Assembly: GCA_903904605.1 (NCBI GenBank)
Contig: CAIVDC010000029.1
Span: forward strand, 1 to 64,000
Reading direction: 5' to 3'
DNA length: 64,000 nucleotides
From: an uncultured Sterolibacterium sp.
GTDB taxonomy: Bacteria; Pseudomonadota; Gammaproteobacteria; Burkholderiales; Rhodocyclaceae
Shown: positions 42,367 to 50,821 of the stretch, one piece after another
Layout of the letters: each line of letters begins with the position of its first letter
Numbering within the stretch: position 1 is the stretch's first letter
Translations under genes and position numbers: made by a program
Notes under the pieces: generated by a model
Told to the model about the DNA's origin: nothing
Seen by the model: only the letters and a program-made list of their open reading frames with translations
Database searches by the model: none

Positions 42367-44428
42367 TCTTGTCTCCGGAGTCCGCTCGGGATTTTTTGGC
42401 GGCTTTTGCCGGTATCGTGTCGGCCCAGGCGCCGAGTTGCTTCTTGAAGGCACCCGTCACGGCCTGGGCGTCGCTGTCGCTGGAAATGATGTAAGGCGTG
42501 ATCAGAATGATCAGTTCGGTGCGGTTACTGGTGTCGGTGTTGGTGCGGAACAACTGGCCGAGGCCGGGGACGTCCTTCAGCAACGGAATCCCGGCGTCGC
42601 CTTGCGAACCGTTGCTGGATATCAGGCCGCCGAGCAGCACGGTCGCGCCGTCGTTGATCGACAGTTTGGTCTCGACCTTACGCGTGCTGATGGTCGGGGA
42701 AGAATTGACCCCGGTGGTGGTGGTCTGCGCCGCGCTCACTTCCTGGGAGATGTCCAGGTCGATCTGGTTTCCCGAATGGATCACCGGGCGGACTTTCAGG
42801 ATGACGCCGGTACTCATGTACTGGACCGCCTGGACTACGCTGGGGGCGGTACCGGCAACCGGAATCGTCTGCTGGCTGGTGACGATCGGCACTTGCTGGC
42901 CGACCTGGATCGTCGCGGTCTCGCCGTTGCGCGCCATCACCCGCGGACTGGAAAGAACGGTGGCGTGGTTGTCGCTGGCCAGCGCATTCAGCAGCACCTG
43001 TCTGTTGCCGGCGCCGTTGATGCTCCGGACGTTGAAACCTGCGCTGCCGATGCCCAGGCCTCCCAAGGTTCCCGCCACGACGCTGCTGCCGCTCAGGTTC
43101 GCCTGGCTGATCAGCCACTCGACGCCCAGTTGGGAATTATTGGACAGATCGACCTCGGCGACGGTGACCTCGATCAGCGCCTCCTTGCTCGGATGGTCGA
43201 GCATTTCGAGCAGGCTCTTGACCTGCCCGTAGTCCTCGTTGCTGCCTTGAAAGATGATGGTGTTGCTGGTCGGGTCCACCACCACGCGGGAAGCCAGGGA
43301 GGCGGCCACGGACCCGGCAACTGCGGCAGTTCCGCCGGGTTTGGCGGCCTGCGATCCGCCCAGTATCTTGTCCAGGGTTCCCGCCAGTGCCTGCGCATCC
43401 GTATATTTGACCTGGTAGCTGAAGAGGCTGCGGCCGATGCTGTTGGCCGCGGGCTTGTCCAACTCCTTGGCCCAGTTCACGACATGATCGACGATGGCCG
43501 GGCTGGCGGCAAATGCGATGATGGCATTGACCGCCGGAATGGCAACGAGGGTAATCGGCGAAGTGACGGCACCGGGGGGGCCCGCACTGTAGCCTTCCGC
43601 CTGCAGGATCTCGGTCAGCTTCTTGGTCAATTCGTCGGCCGACATGAAGACCGGCGTGATGCGCACGCTGTGCCGTCCCTTCATCAGCGGTTGATCGAGC
43701 ACATGAATCGCTTCCAGCGCCGCCGTCACGTCATCCGACTGGCCGCTCAGCCAGACCGCATTGCGGCTCGGGTCTTCCTGCAAGGTGACCTTGTCGCCGA
43801 ACATCGTTCTGATCCAGGTGGTAATGTCGGTATTCCGCACCGCCTGGAGTTCCACCAACTGGAAAATCGGGCGCAAAGGCAAGGGCGTATCCGGCAGCGC
43901 GCGGCCCCGGCGGATTTCCGGCAGGTATCCCGATTTGGCGCTGTCGGGCACGATGCGGACGATGCTGCCCAGGTCGATCACGGCAATGCCGTAGCTCTTC
44001 AGCAGCATTCTTGCGGCGTCCGCCGCCTGCGTCGCCGTTTGCGGAGAGCCGGTGCGGATCGTGACCAGGTCCTGACGCGCGACCACGGCCGGATCGACGT
44101 TGATATTCCGCTTCAGGATGGTGCCATAGACAATCTGGATGAAGCTGGGCAAGGGGATCTGCTCGAAAGCCAGGGTGATGTTGGCTTCTTCGTTTGCCGC
44201 GGGCGCCTTGGGCGGCGGCGTCTTGATGGTCTCCGTCTTCGCGGCAAGGGGCGGCTTCGGCGTTTCCGAGATCTGCAGGGAAGGCGCCGCGTCCCTGGCC
44301 GAACCCGACTGCATCGTGACGTAATCCTGGACCTTTTTCGGCAAATCCAGAGGAGACGGGATCATCGGCTTTTCCGTGGCGCAGCCGGCCAGCAGGAGTA
44401 AGCCAGCCCAAATAATCGTGTTTTTCAT
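42356..44428 (-). CDS. gspD: Type II secretion secretin, lipidated
   Basis: The 690-residue protein forms the outer-membrane channel of the T2SS. It has periplasmic N-domains (about 70-410) and a C-terminal secretin domain with the VLSSPRVMARNGETATIQVGQQVPIVTS segment and a late VLLGGLISSNGSQGD. The N-terminus is a lipoprotein signal: a hydrophobic stretch and LLLLAGC, with the lipidated Cys at residue 16. Classic GspD is not lipidated, but HxcQ-like liposecretins are and reach the outer membrane without a pilotin. It overlaps the preceding gene by ATGA and legB by 11 bases. Confidence 0.94.
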   Translation of the reverse strand: MKNTIIWAGLLLLAGCATEKPMIPSPLDLPKKVQDYVTMQSGSARDAAPSLQISETPKPPLAAKTETIKTPPPKAPAANEEANITLAFEQIPLPSFIQIVYGTILKRNINVDPAVVARQDLVTIRTGSPQTATQAADAARMLLKSYGIAVIDLGSIVRIVPDSAKSGYLPEIRRGRALPDTPLPLRPIFQLVELQAVRNTDITTWIRTMFGDKVTLQEDPSRNAVWLSGQSDDVTAALEAIHVLDQPLMKGRHSVRITPVFMSADELTKKLTEILQAEGYSAGPPGAVTSPITLVAIPAVNAIIAFAASPAIVDHVVNWAKELDKPAANSIGRSLFSYQVKYTDAQALAGTLDKILGGSQAAKPGGTAAVAGSVAASLASRVVVDPTSNTIIFQGSNEDYGQVKSLLEMLDHPSKEALIEVTVAEVDLSNNSQLGVEWLISQANLSGSSVVAGTLGGLGIGSAGFNVRSINGAGNRQVLLNALASDNHATVLSSPRVMARNGETATIQVGQQVPIVTSQQTIPVAGTAPSVVQAVQYMSTGVILKVRPVIHSGNQIDLDISQEVSAAQTTTTGVNSSPTISTRKVETKLSINDGATVLLGGLISSNGSQGDAGIPLLKDVPGLGQLFRTNTDTSNRTELIILITPYIISSDSDAQAVTGAFKKQLGAWADTIPAKAAKKSRADSGDKNGR

Positions 44429-44874
44429 AAGACTCGCGGACCCGTTTTATAGATGCCGATACTGCGTTTTTTGCCATTGATCAGGAGGCAAATCTGGTCG
44501 CTTTCAATTTTCAAAATCTTGCTTCCGCCCGGCAATTTGTCGTTGATGGTCAAGCTTTGTTCCGGCTGACCCTCGACCTTGATCATGACGAAACGCTCCT
44601 TGCCATTGGTGACGATGCCGACAAAACGCCACTCGGGATCGTTCAGGGACTTCGCCGCTTCGGCTTCGGGCAGCTTCCCCCAGAGGCTGGTCCTGTTGAG
44701 GATAGCCACTGCCTTTTCCGCCTGCGTCCTGGACGCCTCCGGCAAAACCCAGGGCTCGGCCCCCGTGCGCAACGGCCTGGGCTCGGGCGGCGCGGGCGCG
44801 AGCCACCAAGCGGCATACGCGATGACCGCCAGCATGCCCAGAAAGACCATTCGTCCGCGAGGAGATGTCAGCAT
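44425..44874 (-). CDS. Type II secretion GspC/GspN-like protein (short)
   Basis: The 149-residue inner-membrane protein has one N-terminal helix (residues 9-26) and a periplasmic part with WRFVGIVTNGKERFVMIKV and a late LLINGKKRSIGIY, which resembles the homology region of GspC that binds the secretin. The C-terminal PDZ or coiled-coil domain of standard GspC is missing, so the protein is shorter than most. Its place between gspM and gspD supports the connector role. Confidence 0.75.
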   Translation of the reverse strand: MLTSPRGRMVFLGMLAVIAYAAWWLAPAPPEPRPLRTGAEPWVLPEASRTQAEKAVAILNRTSLWGKLPEAEAAKSLNDPEWRFVGIVTNGKERFVMIKVEGQPEQSLTINDKLPGGSKILKIESDQICLLINGKKRSIGIYKTGPRVL

Positions 44875-44889
44875 GCGCGGCCCCTATCC

Positions 44890-45546
44890 TTAGCGCGGGC
44901 CATTCTTCTGGGCAAGCTCCGCCGGCGCACCGGGTGCCGGCTTGCGGAAATAGGCGACCAGCATGAGCTCGGCCTTCGGTGTCGGCGTGCTCCGTATCAC
45001 CAGCGACTCGACGGTCACTTTTTTCTCATAAGTCGAGATCCGCGTCAGCAATGGGTAGAAGTTTTGCGGGTTGAAATCGAAACTCAGCTTCGCGCTGACT
45101 TTCCACAGATCCGACGCAACGCGCGTTGTAACGCCGTCACCGCCTGCCTGCTCCTTGCCGCCGGCGCTCTCGTCGTCCTGCGCGGCAACCAGCAACTGTA
45201 CCTTGGTCAGGGCCGCCTGCTGGGCAAGCTGGTTCAGCCAGTCATGGAAAGTCGCCTGCGCCAGACCGATGGTGCTTTCCCGCCACAAGCGGCTTTCCAG
45301 ATCGAGCTGCATTGCCCGTGCATCGCCGAGGCGGGCGGGCCATTCGCTTTGCGCGGCCGTCCCCTTCATGCGCATCACCTTCCTGCTCAAGGCCAGATAA
45401 GCATCGCTCTTGGCTTGCACTTCGTCGCGTAGGGCCAATACACCGTAGAACCATAATACGCCGACTATCGCCCACAATCCCCAGCGCAGGCGCGGATTGG
45501 CTTTCAGCTCGGCAAGGAGCGCCGTTGCGGATCGAGGGAGGTCCAT
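44890..45546 (-). CDS. gspM: Type II secretion inner-membrane protein M
   Basis: The 218-residue protein has one transmembrane helix (about 24-43), a coiled-coil-like region after it, and a C-terminal ferredoxin-like part typical of GspM/PilO proteins. GspM sits with GspL at the inner membrane and holds the GspE ATPase. The ATG at 45546 is chosen because the helix then lies at the expected place. It follows gspL by ten bases. Confidence 0.78.
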   Translation of the reverse strand: MDLPRSATALLAELKANPRLRWGLWAIVGVLWFYGVLALRDEVQAKSDAYLALSRKVMRMKGTAAQSEWPARLGDARAMQLDLESRLWRESTIGLAQATFHDWLNQLAQQAALTKVQLLVAAQDDESAGGKEQAGGDGVTTRVASDLWKVSAKLSFDFNPQNFYPLLTRISTYEKKVTVESLVIRSTPTPKAELMLVAYFRKPAPGAPAELAQKNGPR

Positions 45547-45556
45547 CTTGCCGCCG

Positions 45557-46702
45557 CTAGCGGGCGCTCTCCTTCTTGGCTGAATCCACGTTCGCACCGA
45601 CAAACTTGATTTCCGCCTGCGGGAGAACGTCCATGCTCAATGCCAATGTCGCCTGATCGCTGGTTGGGGAAGCCTGCACATTCTTGAAGACACCGAAAGA
45701 CTGGAACAGCTTGATGGCGTCGCTGCTCACCAACTTGTTCGGCGATGCCAGGAGCAGCTTCAGCTTGCCGTTCAGGAATTCCCACTCTCTCAGATAAGCC
45801 CCGTCCTTGGGCAGGGATTCCGCCACCATGGCCAGGAGGCTGAGTTGATCGGGATAGGGATCGGTGGCCTGCAGGGCCTTGATCCGGCTCAACGCTTCCA
45901 GCGCCTGTCCGCGCGCCTCGACGATCGGCCCGGCTTGCCGGTTCAAGGTCTCCAGTTCGCTGCCCTGATCGCCGATCGCCGACTGCAATTTGACCAGGTG
46001 CGCCCCGTACCACATGGAAGCGGCAAAAAGACACAGGCCGAGGGCAGGAAGGACTCTTGCCTCCAGGCCTGCCCCGTACATCGCCGATCTGCCCAGCGTC
46101 GACGATCTGGCCCAGGGTTTCTCTTCCCAGCGCAGGGGACGCGGCCCCGGTACTACATTCGACTGATGCTCGGGCAAGGTGCCCGCATCGCGCTGGAAAT
46201 TGAGCCATTCGCCTGCGTCGGGCGGCCCCGGCCACCAGCGGCTGCTGATCAGCGAACGCTGCTCCGACCAGACCTGCCCCTCGACGCCTTCCATGCAGGC
46301 CACAAGACAGATCCCCTGCTCGCGGCCTGGATGCAGCAGGGTTTCAGGAACGACCGTGGCGCTGTTCCGCTTGAGCTTTCCGTCGGCGATTGCCGCGTCG
46401 ACGCGATCGGCATCCCATGCCCAAACCAGCGCATCGTCCTGCTCCCATAGCAGGTACCAGCCTGTTTTGGCGAAAGGGGTCCATTGCCGGATCTGCAACT
46501 CCAGTGCCTGGATGCGCTGCGGCTTGGGAACCGTCTGCAGTTCGAACCGGGCGAAACGGTATAGGGGCCGGGACAACACCCATTCGCAACGGCCGAACCC
46601 CTTTGCCGGAGCGGAAACACTCCCAAGCAATTGTTTATAGCGTTTTGTCGTCGCCAGCTGACGCCGGAGCCCATGCCGGAAGTTTTTGAATTTTATCAGC
46701 AT
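45557..46702 (-). CDS. gspL: Type II secretion GspL-like protein
   Basis: The 381-residue protein has a cytoplasmic N-terminal half resembling the actin-like domain of GspL, one transmembrane helix near residue 215-235, and a periplasmic PilN-like C-terminal part. Its sequence is divergent from model GspL, but position before gspM and topology support the call. The start at 46702 overlaps gspK by 68 bases, more than the other junctions; a later start cannot be ruled out. Confidence 0.74.
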   Translation of the reverse strand: MLIKFKNFRHGLRRQLATTKRYKQLLGSVSAPAKGFGRCEWVLSRPLYRFARFELQTVPKPQRIQALELQIRQWTPFAKTGWYLLWEQDDALVWAWDADRVDAAIADGKLKRNSATVVPETLLHPGREQGICLVACMEGVEGQVWSEQRSLISSRWWPGPPDAGEWLNFQRDAGTLPEHQSNVVPGPRPLRWEEKPWARSSTLGRSAMYGAGLEARVLPALGLCLFAASMWYGAHLVKLQSAIGDQGSELETLNRQAGPIVEARGQALEALSRIKALQATDPYPDQLSLLAMVAESLPKDGAYLREWEFLNGKLKLLLASPNKLVSSDAIKLFQSFGVFKNVQASPTSDQATLALSMDVLPQAEIKFVGANVDSAKKESAR

Positions 46703-47615
46703 TTTCAGAGGGATATGTTACAGCGGTTTTGACATAATAGTCAACGCGCCAAGGCGATTTTTCGCTTGTCGGGGTCAGCGTCACGGAGTATTGCACGGCC
46801 CAGGGCAGCGCCTTGCTTTGCTGCGTAAGCCGTATGCTGTCGCTGGGAAAGAAATACAGGAACTCCGGATCGAGCACGCCCGCAATGAAACCCGGCAAGG
46901 GCGTGCCGGCATAGAACGGCTTCAGGTTGCGCATCCTGATGATAGCGGCGGCCGTATCCCGGCTACCTCCCGGCAGGCTGGCCAATACTTCCAGCGGCGC
47001 GGTGTTGGGGTTGAAGCCGAATAGCCGGCTGGTCGTCACGAAACGCAACATGTTGTCCAGTAGCTCCGGCTGGTCGCGCCAGCCGATGATATTTCTGAGC
47101 TGGTAGGGAGTCGCCAGCCAGTCATTGACCGGCGGCGGCAAGCCGAGCGCCGCATACTCGGACTTCTCCGCGCCGTTCAAGCGCCTCAAATCATCGGTGT
47201 CGACATAATCCAACAGCGTGTCGATCATGGCATCGCGCTTCTCGATGGGCACCCCCAATTGTCCCAACAGGCGCGTCATCATGTTCCGTTCGACGAAGTT
47301 CAAGTTGAGCAGACCGCGGTTATCCTGCAAGCGCACGATATCTTCGCCCGAGCCACGATAAGGTCGGTCGTCCAGGGCAATCGCGGGCGAGTTCCCCAGC
47401 CCGCTGAAAGTGATCTGTGTGGTGCCCAGCCGATACAGAATATCGGCGCGGGTGTTGGCAAACTCGACCAGTTGTTCGGTGCCCGCCTGCTTTTGCCGGG
47501 CGAGTTCAATGGCCTGACCGACCCGCTCGGCAAAGTAGGAAGCGGCGATGGTGATGACCGCCAGGATCCACAAGGTGGCGACCAGGACGAAGCCGCGCTG
47601 TGCGCCGGTCGACAT
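46635..47615 (-). CDS. gspK: Type II secretion minor pseudopilin K
   Basis: The 326-residue protein is the large minor pseudopilin at the pilus tip. The N-terminus (QRGFVLVATLWILAVITIAASYF) has the prepilin cleavage site Gly-Phe followed by the hydrophobic helix. The rest contains the family's helical domain with DTLLDYVDTDDLRRLNGAE, where GspK binds calcium. The start shares a base with the stop of gspJ (TGATG). No prepilin peptidase is in the window, so PilD elsewhere must cleave it. Confidence 0.93.
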   Translation of the reverse strand: MSTGAQRGFVLVATLWILAVITIAASYFAERVGQAIELARQKQAGTEQLVEFANTRADILYRLGTTQITFSGLGNSPAIALDDRPYRGSGEDIVRLQDNRGLLNLNFVERNMMTRLLGQLGVPIEKRDAMIDTLLDYVDTDDLRRLNGAEKSEYAALGLPPPVNDWLATPYQLRNIIGWRDQPELLDNMLRFVTTSRLFGFNPNTAPLEVLASLPGGSRDTAAAIIRMRNLKPFYAGTPLPGFIAGVLDPEFLYFFPSDSIRLTQQSKALPWAVQYSVTLTPTSEKSPWRVDYYVKTAVTYPSENADKIQKLPAWAPASAGDDKTL

Positions 47616-48223
47616 CAACCCTGCAAGTCCACTTGCCGCGGCAGGGGATCTTCCAGCCCCTTGGGAACCGCCACGATGATGCGCGGCGCATCGGAGTTCT
47701 GTGTTTCCAGGTAGATCGCCTTGGGCAATTGCGGCCATTTCCCCAGGAATGGCGGCCAGGCGTCATGCGCCTCGTTGTTGGCATCGAAATAGACGAAGCG
47801 CCCTGAATTGCCCGGCCAGGCCAGCACCGCCGGGGCGTCATCGTCCGGCCCGTATTGCAGTTGCGTCTGCCCCGTCTTCGGCTCGAATCTCAGGCGCCAG
47901 GTAAACGGCAGCAAGGCCTCGGTCGCCGTGTCCAGCGGCGAGAGCGTCAAGCCGCCGAACGCCCGCTGCGAACCCTTGAACTTGTTCCTGCCGTCGGCAT
48001 TGTCCGGCATCAGGCCATTGACGCTTTGCCGAAACCATTCCGTGTACATTTCACCCTGCTGGGTGTTGAACAACTCCCTGCCGAAACGTGTCTGCAGCTG
48101 AAATACCTGATGCAATCCCTGCATCAGGATCGTGGTGATCATGCCGGTCAGGATCAGCACGACCAGCATCTCGAGCAAGGTGAATCCTCGCTGTCTTGAG
48201 TTCGAATAAGCCGATGTGATCAC
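47615..48223 (-). CDS. gspJ: Type II secretion minor pseudopilin J
   Basis: The 202-residue protein begins with the prepilin signal SRQRGFTLLEMLVVLILTGM, cut between Gly and Phe, with the conserved Glu at position +5. GspJ joins GspI and GspK at the tip of the pseudopilus. It starts with GTG and lies nine bases after gspI. The order H-I-J-K is the classic one. Confidence 0.9.
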   Translation of the reverse strand: MITSAYSNSRQRGFTLLEMLVVLILTGMITTILMQGLHQVFQLQTRFGRELFNTQQGEMYTEWFRQSVNGLMPDNADGRNKFKGSQRAFGGLTLSPLDTATEALLPFTWRLRFEPKTGQTQLQYGPDDDAPAVLAWPGNSGRFVYFDANNEAHDAWPPFLGKWPQLPKAIYLETQNSDAPRIIVAVPKGLEDPLPRQVDLQG

Positions 48224-48232
48224 GCTAGACCT

Positions 48233-48673
48233 CTAGTCCACAAGACTGTTGCTGCGCACTCGTTTATAGCCGACCTGCTGCAGCTTCAACTCGAACCAGA
48301 GCTGGTCTCCGGCCGCGCTGACCGATACCGCCGTGCTGTAAAGCGCCAGCTGGTAAAGGCTTCGGCCACGAGGATAGCCTACCCCTTCGGTGATTTTCGA
48401 CGTGGCCTCGGCATGCCATTTGATCGAATACGCGCCAAGCGGCGCCGTGCCTTCAGGCGTGAGCATCGGATTGACCCGGTCCATGTATTCCAGGATATTG
48501 GCCGTCGCTGCGGAACGCGCATTGACCTCGTGGATCCTGTTCAATGCCGTGATGTTGCCGTTGATCCAGCTGAATAGCGCCAGACCCGCGCTGCTGATGA
48601 GCACCAATGCGACGATGGCTTCGAGCAGGGTAAAGCCCGCCTGCCAGGTTCGCGGATGCGCCGATCCCTTCAC
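48233..48673 (-). CDS. gspI: Type II secretion minor pseudopilin I
   Basis: The 146-residue protein has the prepilin motif WQAGFTLLEAIVALVLISSA with the +5 Glu after the cleavage site. GspI nucleates assembly of the pseudopilus tip with GspJ. The GTG at 48673 overlaps the gspH stop (GTGA), and its family-like start excludes the long upstream extension. Confidence 0.9.
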   Translation of the reverse strand: MKGSAHPRTWQAGFTLLEAIVALVLISSAGLALFSWINGNITALNRIHEVNARSAATANILEYMDRVNPMLTPEGTAPLGAYSIKWHAEATSKITEGVGYPRGRSLYQLALYSTAVSVSAAGDQLWFELKLQQVGYKRVRSNSLVD

Positions 48674-49071
48674 TCCGGGTTGGCGATCGGTTCGAGACGG
48701 CATTTCGGCGGCCTCAACAGGAAAGTCTCGCGGCTGTGCTCGGGATCGATCAGCGAAATCTTTCCCCCGCCGCAGACTCCGTTGATGGCATAGCTGATCG
48801 GCTGCAAGACCTTTATCTGCCATCCTGATGGAATGGACACCGCGGGCTGCGTGCTGTTGTCGGCCAGCGCCTTTTCGTTCAGGGAAATAGGCTTCCCGGT
48901 GACATAGGCCCGATAACCCAGGCCTTCAATCGCCAGCTTGATGTTCGTTCTTTGGTTGCCGAGCTCCACGCTGGTCGCCATTCTTTGCAGCTGCGGCAGG
49001 GCCACCCCAGCCAGCAATCCCACGATGGTCAGGACGACCAGAATTTCGAGGAGGGTAAAGCCATCGGACAT
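48670..49071 (-). CDS. gspH: Type II secretion minor pseudopilin H
   Basis: The 133-residue protein begins MSDGFTLLEILVVLTIVGLL, a prepilin signal cut after Gly with Glu at +5. Length and position after gspG support GspH, which connects the tip complex to the GspG fibre. The ATG at 49071 is chosen because the usual short leader follows; the longer upstream frame runs through a REP-like repeat. Confidence 0.87.
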   Translation of the reverse strand: MSDGFTLLEILVVLTIVGLLAGVALPQLQRMATSVELGNQRTNIKLAIEGLGYRAYVTGKPISLNEKALADNSTQPAVSIPSGWQIKVLQPISYAINGVCGGGKISLIDPEHSRETFLLRPPKCRLEPIANPE

Positions 49072-49081
49072 TCTGTCGTCC

Positions 49082-49132
49082 GTCGGCCTGAAGGCCGAGC
49101 TACGTATGGGTAGGTCGGCCTTCAGGCCGACA
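49082..49132. repeat. REP-like inverted pair of palindromes
   Basis: GTCGGCCTGAAGGCCGAGC is followed after a few bases by GTAGGTCGGCCTTCAGGCC on the same strand, so the two units form an inverted pair. Each unit is itself palindromic around CCTnnAGG. It fills the gspG-gspH gap and matches the pair near 11.8 kb. It could fold into a large hairpin in the operon transcript. Confidence 0.7.
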
Positions 49133-49155
49133 TTTGTGGAATGCTCCTGGGACAC

Positions 49156-49611
49156 TTACGGCTGCTTGCTCGCTTCGACCGGCGGTAGATACCCCAGGTC
49201 GGCGTCGAGCCCTTCCCCGCCCCGCTTGCCGTCCGCGCCCAGAGAATACAAGGCAAAAGGCTGGCCGTTTGCGCCGGGAATGCTGTACTGGTAGGGATTG
49301 CCCCAGGGATCCTTGGGCAATTCCTCGTCGAGATACGGGCCGCGCCAGCGGCTCTTCAGCTTCTCGTCCGTGGGAGCGGTATTGAGCATGGCCAACCCCT
49401 CGGCTTCGGTCGGGAAGCGGCCGATGTCCAGGCGCAGCGTTTCCAGGGTGCCCTTCAGCATCTTCACCTGGGTTTGCGCGGTCTGGACCTTGGCCGAATC
49501 GACCTTGGTGAATAGCCTCGGGCCGATCAGGCCTGCCAGCAGGCCGATGATGACCAGGACCACCAGCATTTCGATGAGGGTGAAACCTGAATTCGCTGTT
49601 TTGTTTGCCAT
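49156..49611 (-). CDS. gspG: Type II secretion major pseudopilin
   Basis: The 151-residue protein starts with the prepilin signal SGFTLIEMLVVLVIIGLLAG and contains the GspG-specific features RWRGPYLDEELPKDPWGNPY and YSLGADGKRGGEG, which bind calcium in the family. It forms the pseudopilus fibre. It lies three bases after gspF and 84 bases before gspH. Confidence 0.96.
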   Translation of the reverse strand: MANKTANSGFTLIEMLVVLVIIGLLAGLIGPRLFTKVDSAKVQTAQTQVKMLKGTLETLRLDIGRFPTEAEGLAMLNTAPTDEKLKSRWRGPYLDEELPKDPWGNPYQYSIPGANGQPFALYSLGADGKRGGEGLDADLGYLPPVEASKQP

Positions 49612-49614
49612 GTC

Positions 49615-50817
49615 TTAGAAGGTTACGTTACTCAAACTGGTTATTGCCAGCATCACGGCGATCATGATGGTGCCGATCACGGCGCCGATGATCAGGATCG
49701 CGAGCGGTTCCAGCAGGATCAGGAAGCGCTTCAAGCGCTCGCGTCCGGCATTTTCATAGAGCGTCGCCAGGGTGCGCAACATGTTGGCCAATTCTCCGGA
49801 ACGTTCCCCCACCCTGATCAGGTTGAGCCCGGTCACGTTCAACATCTGCACTTCGGCCAGCGCCGCCGCCATCTTCTTGCCGCCCCTGACCTCTCTCAGC
49901 GTTTGCTGCAGCTTATGCTTGACCGTCGTCAGACGCATGCCGTTTTGCGTTAGTTCCATGGCCTTCAGGATCGGCACCCGGTTCTCGAGCAGCGTGCTCA
50001 ACATCGAGGCCCAGCGTCCGATCTCGGTCTCGACCAGCCAGCGGCCCAATACCGGAACGCGCGACAGGGTTTGCAGCATCCTGGAACGCATCGCCGCATT
50101 GCTCACCAGGCTAACCATGGTCAGCACCGCGGCAGCCGCCCCCAGACCCACCCAGAGCAGGTGTTCCTTGACGAACAGCCCTGCCGTCAGGACCCACACC
50201 GAAATATCCGGGATCTGGGCGCGGCTGCTCTTCAGGATGCTGGCGAATTTCGGCACCACGACGATAAAGATCAGCAGGGTCGCCGCGATGCCGGAGAATA
50301 CCAGGATGCTCGGATAGATCAGCGCATTCCTCGTCTCGCTGTTGATCCGCTGCTCGTACTCCATCTGGGTCGCGGCGCTCTTCAAGGTCTGGGCGAGCTT
50401 GCCGGTATGCTCGCCGGCAGCCACCAGCTGGAACAGATAATCGGGCCATTCCATCGGCGCGGATTTCAGCGCCTCTGAGAAGCTTTCTCCGCCGCGCAGC
50501 TTGCCGTGAACATAGCTGAAAGTCTTTCCGATCGCGCTGTCGGTGTGGGTCTGGCCGATCGACTCCACCGCCTCCGCCAGGGGAACGCCGGCCGCGAGCA
50601 GGATGGCCAGTTCGCCGATGACGATCGCCTTTTCCTGGTGGCTGGCTCGGCGCGTCCGCGTTCGGGCAGTTTCCGAGGGCTGGCCGACGGGGCCGATTTC
50701 CACCGGGGTCAGTTCCTGCTGGCGCAGCAGGCGCGCCGCCTCCCGCTCGCCTCCGGCACCGATGATGCCCGCAACGGTATGGCCCTGCGCATTCACCGCC
50801 TGGTACTGGAATTCCAC
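49615..50817 (-). CDS. gspF: Type II secretion inner-membrane platform protein
   Basis: The 400-residue polytopic protein has two repeated cytoplasmic GspF domains (about 70-190 and 270-390) separated by transmembrane helices, and ends in a last helix. The segments AILLAAGVPLAEAVES and NRVPILKAMELTQNG are the paired domain starts. It starts with GTG four bases after the gspE stop. GspF links the ATPase to the pseudopilus. Confidence 0.95.
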   Translation of the reverse strand: MEFQYQAVNAQGHTVAGIIGAGGEREAARLLRQQELTPVEIGPVGQPSETARTRTRRASHQEKAIVIGELAILLAAGVPLAEAVESIGQTHTDSAIGKTFSYVHGKLRGGESFSEALKSAPMEWPDYLFQLVAAGEHTGKLAQTLKSAATQMEYEQRINSETRNALIYPSILVFSGIAATLLIFIVVVPKFASILKSSRAQIPDISVWVLTAGLFVKEHLLWVGLGAAAAVLTMVSLVSNAAMRSRMLQTLSRVPVLGRWLVETEIGRWASMLSTLLENRVPILKAMELTQNGMRLTTVKHKLQQTLREVRGGKKMAAALAEVQMLNVTGLNLIRVGERSGELANMLRTLATLYENAGRERLKRFLILLEPLAILIIGAVIGTIMIAVMLAITSLSNVTF

Positions 50818-50821
50818 GATG

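Noticed and set aside
42323..44401. A 692-codon plus-strand frame opposite gspD
   Set aside because: gspD has clear secretin motifs and operon overlaps; the opposite frame has none.
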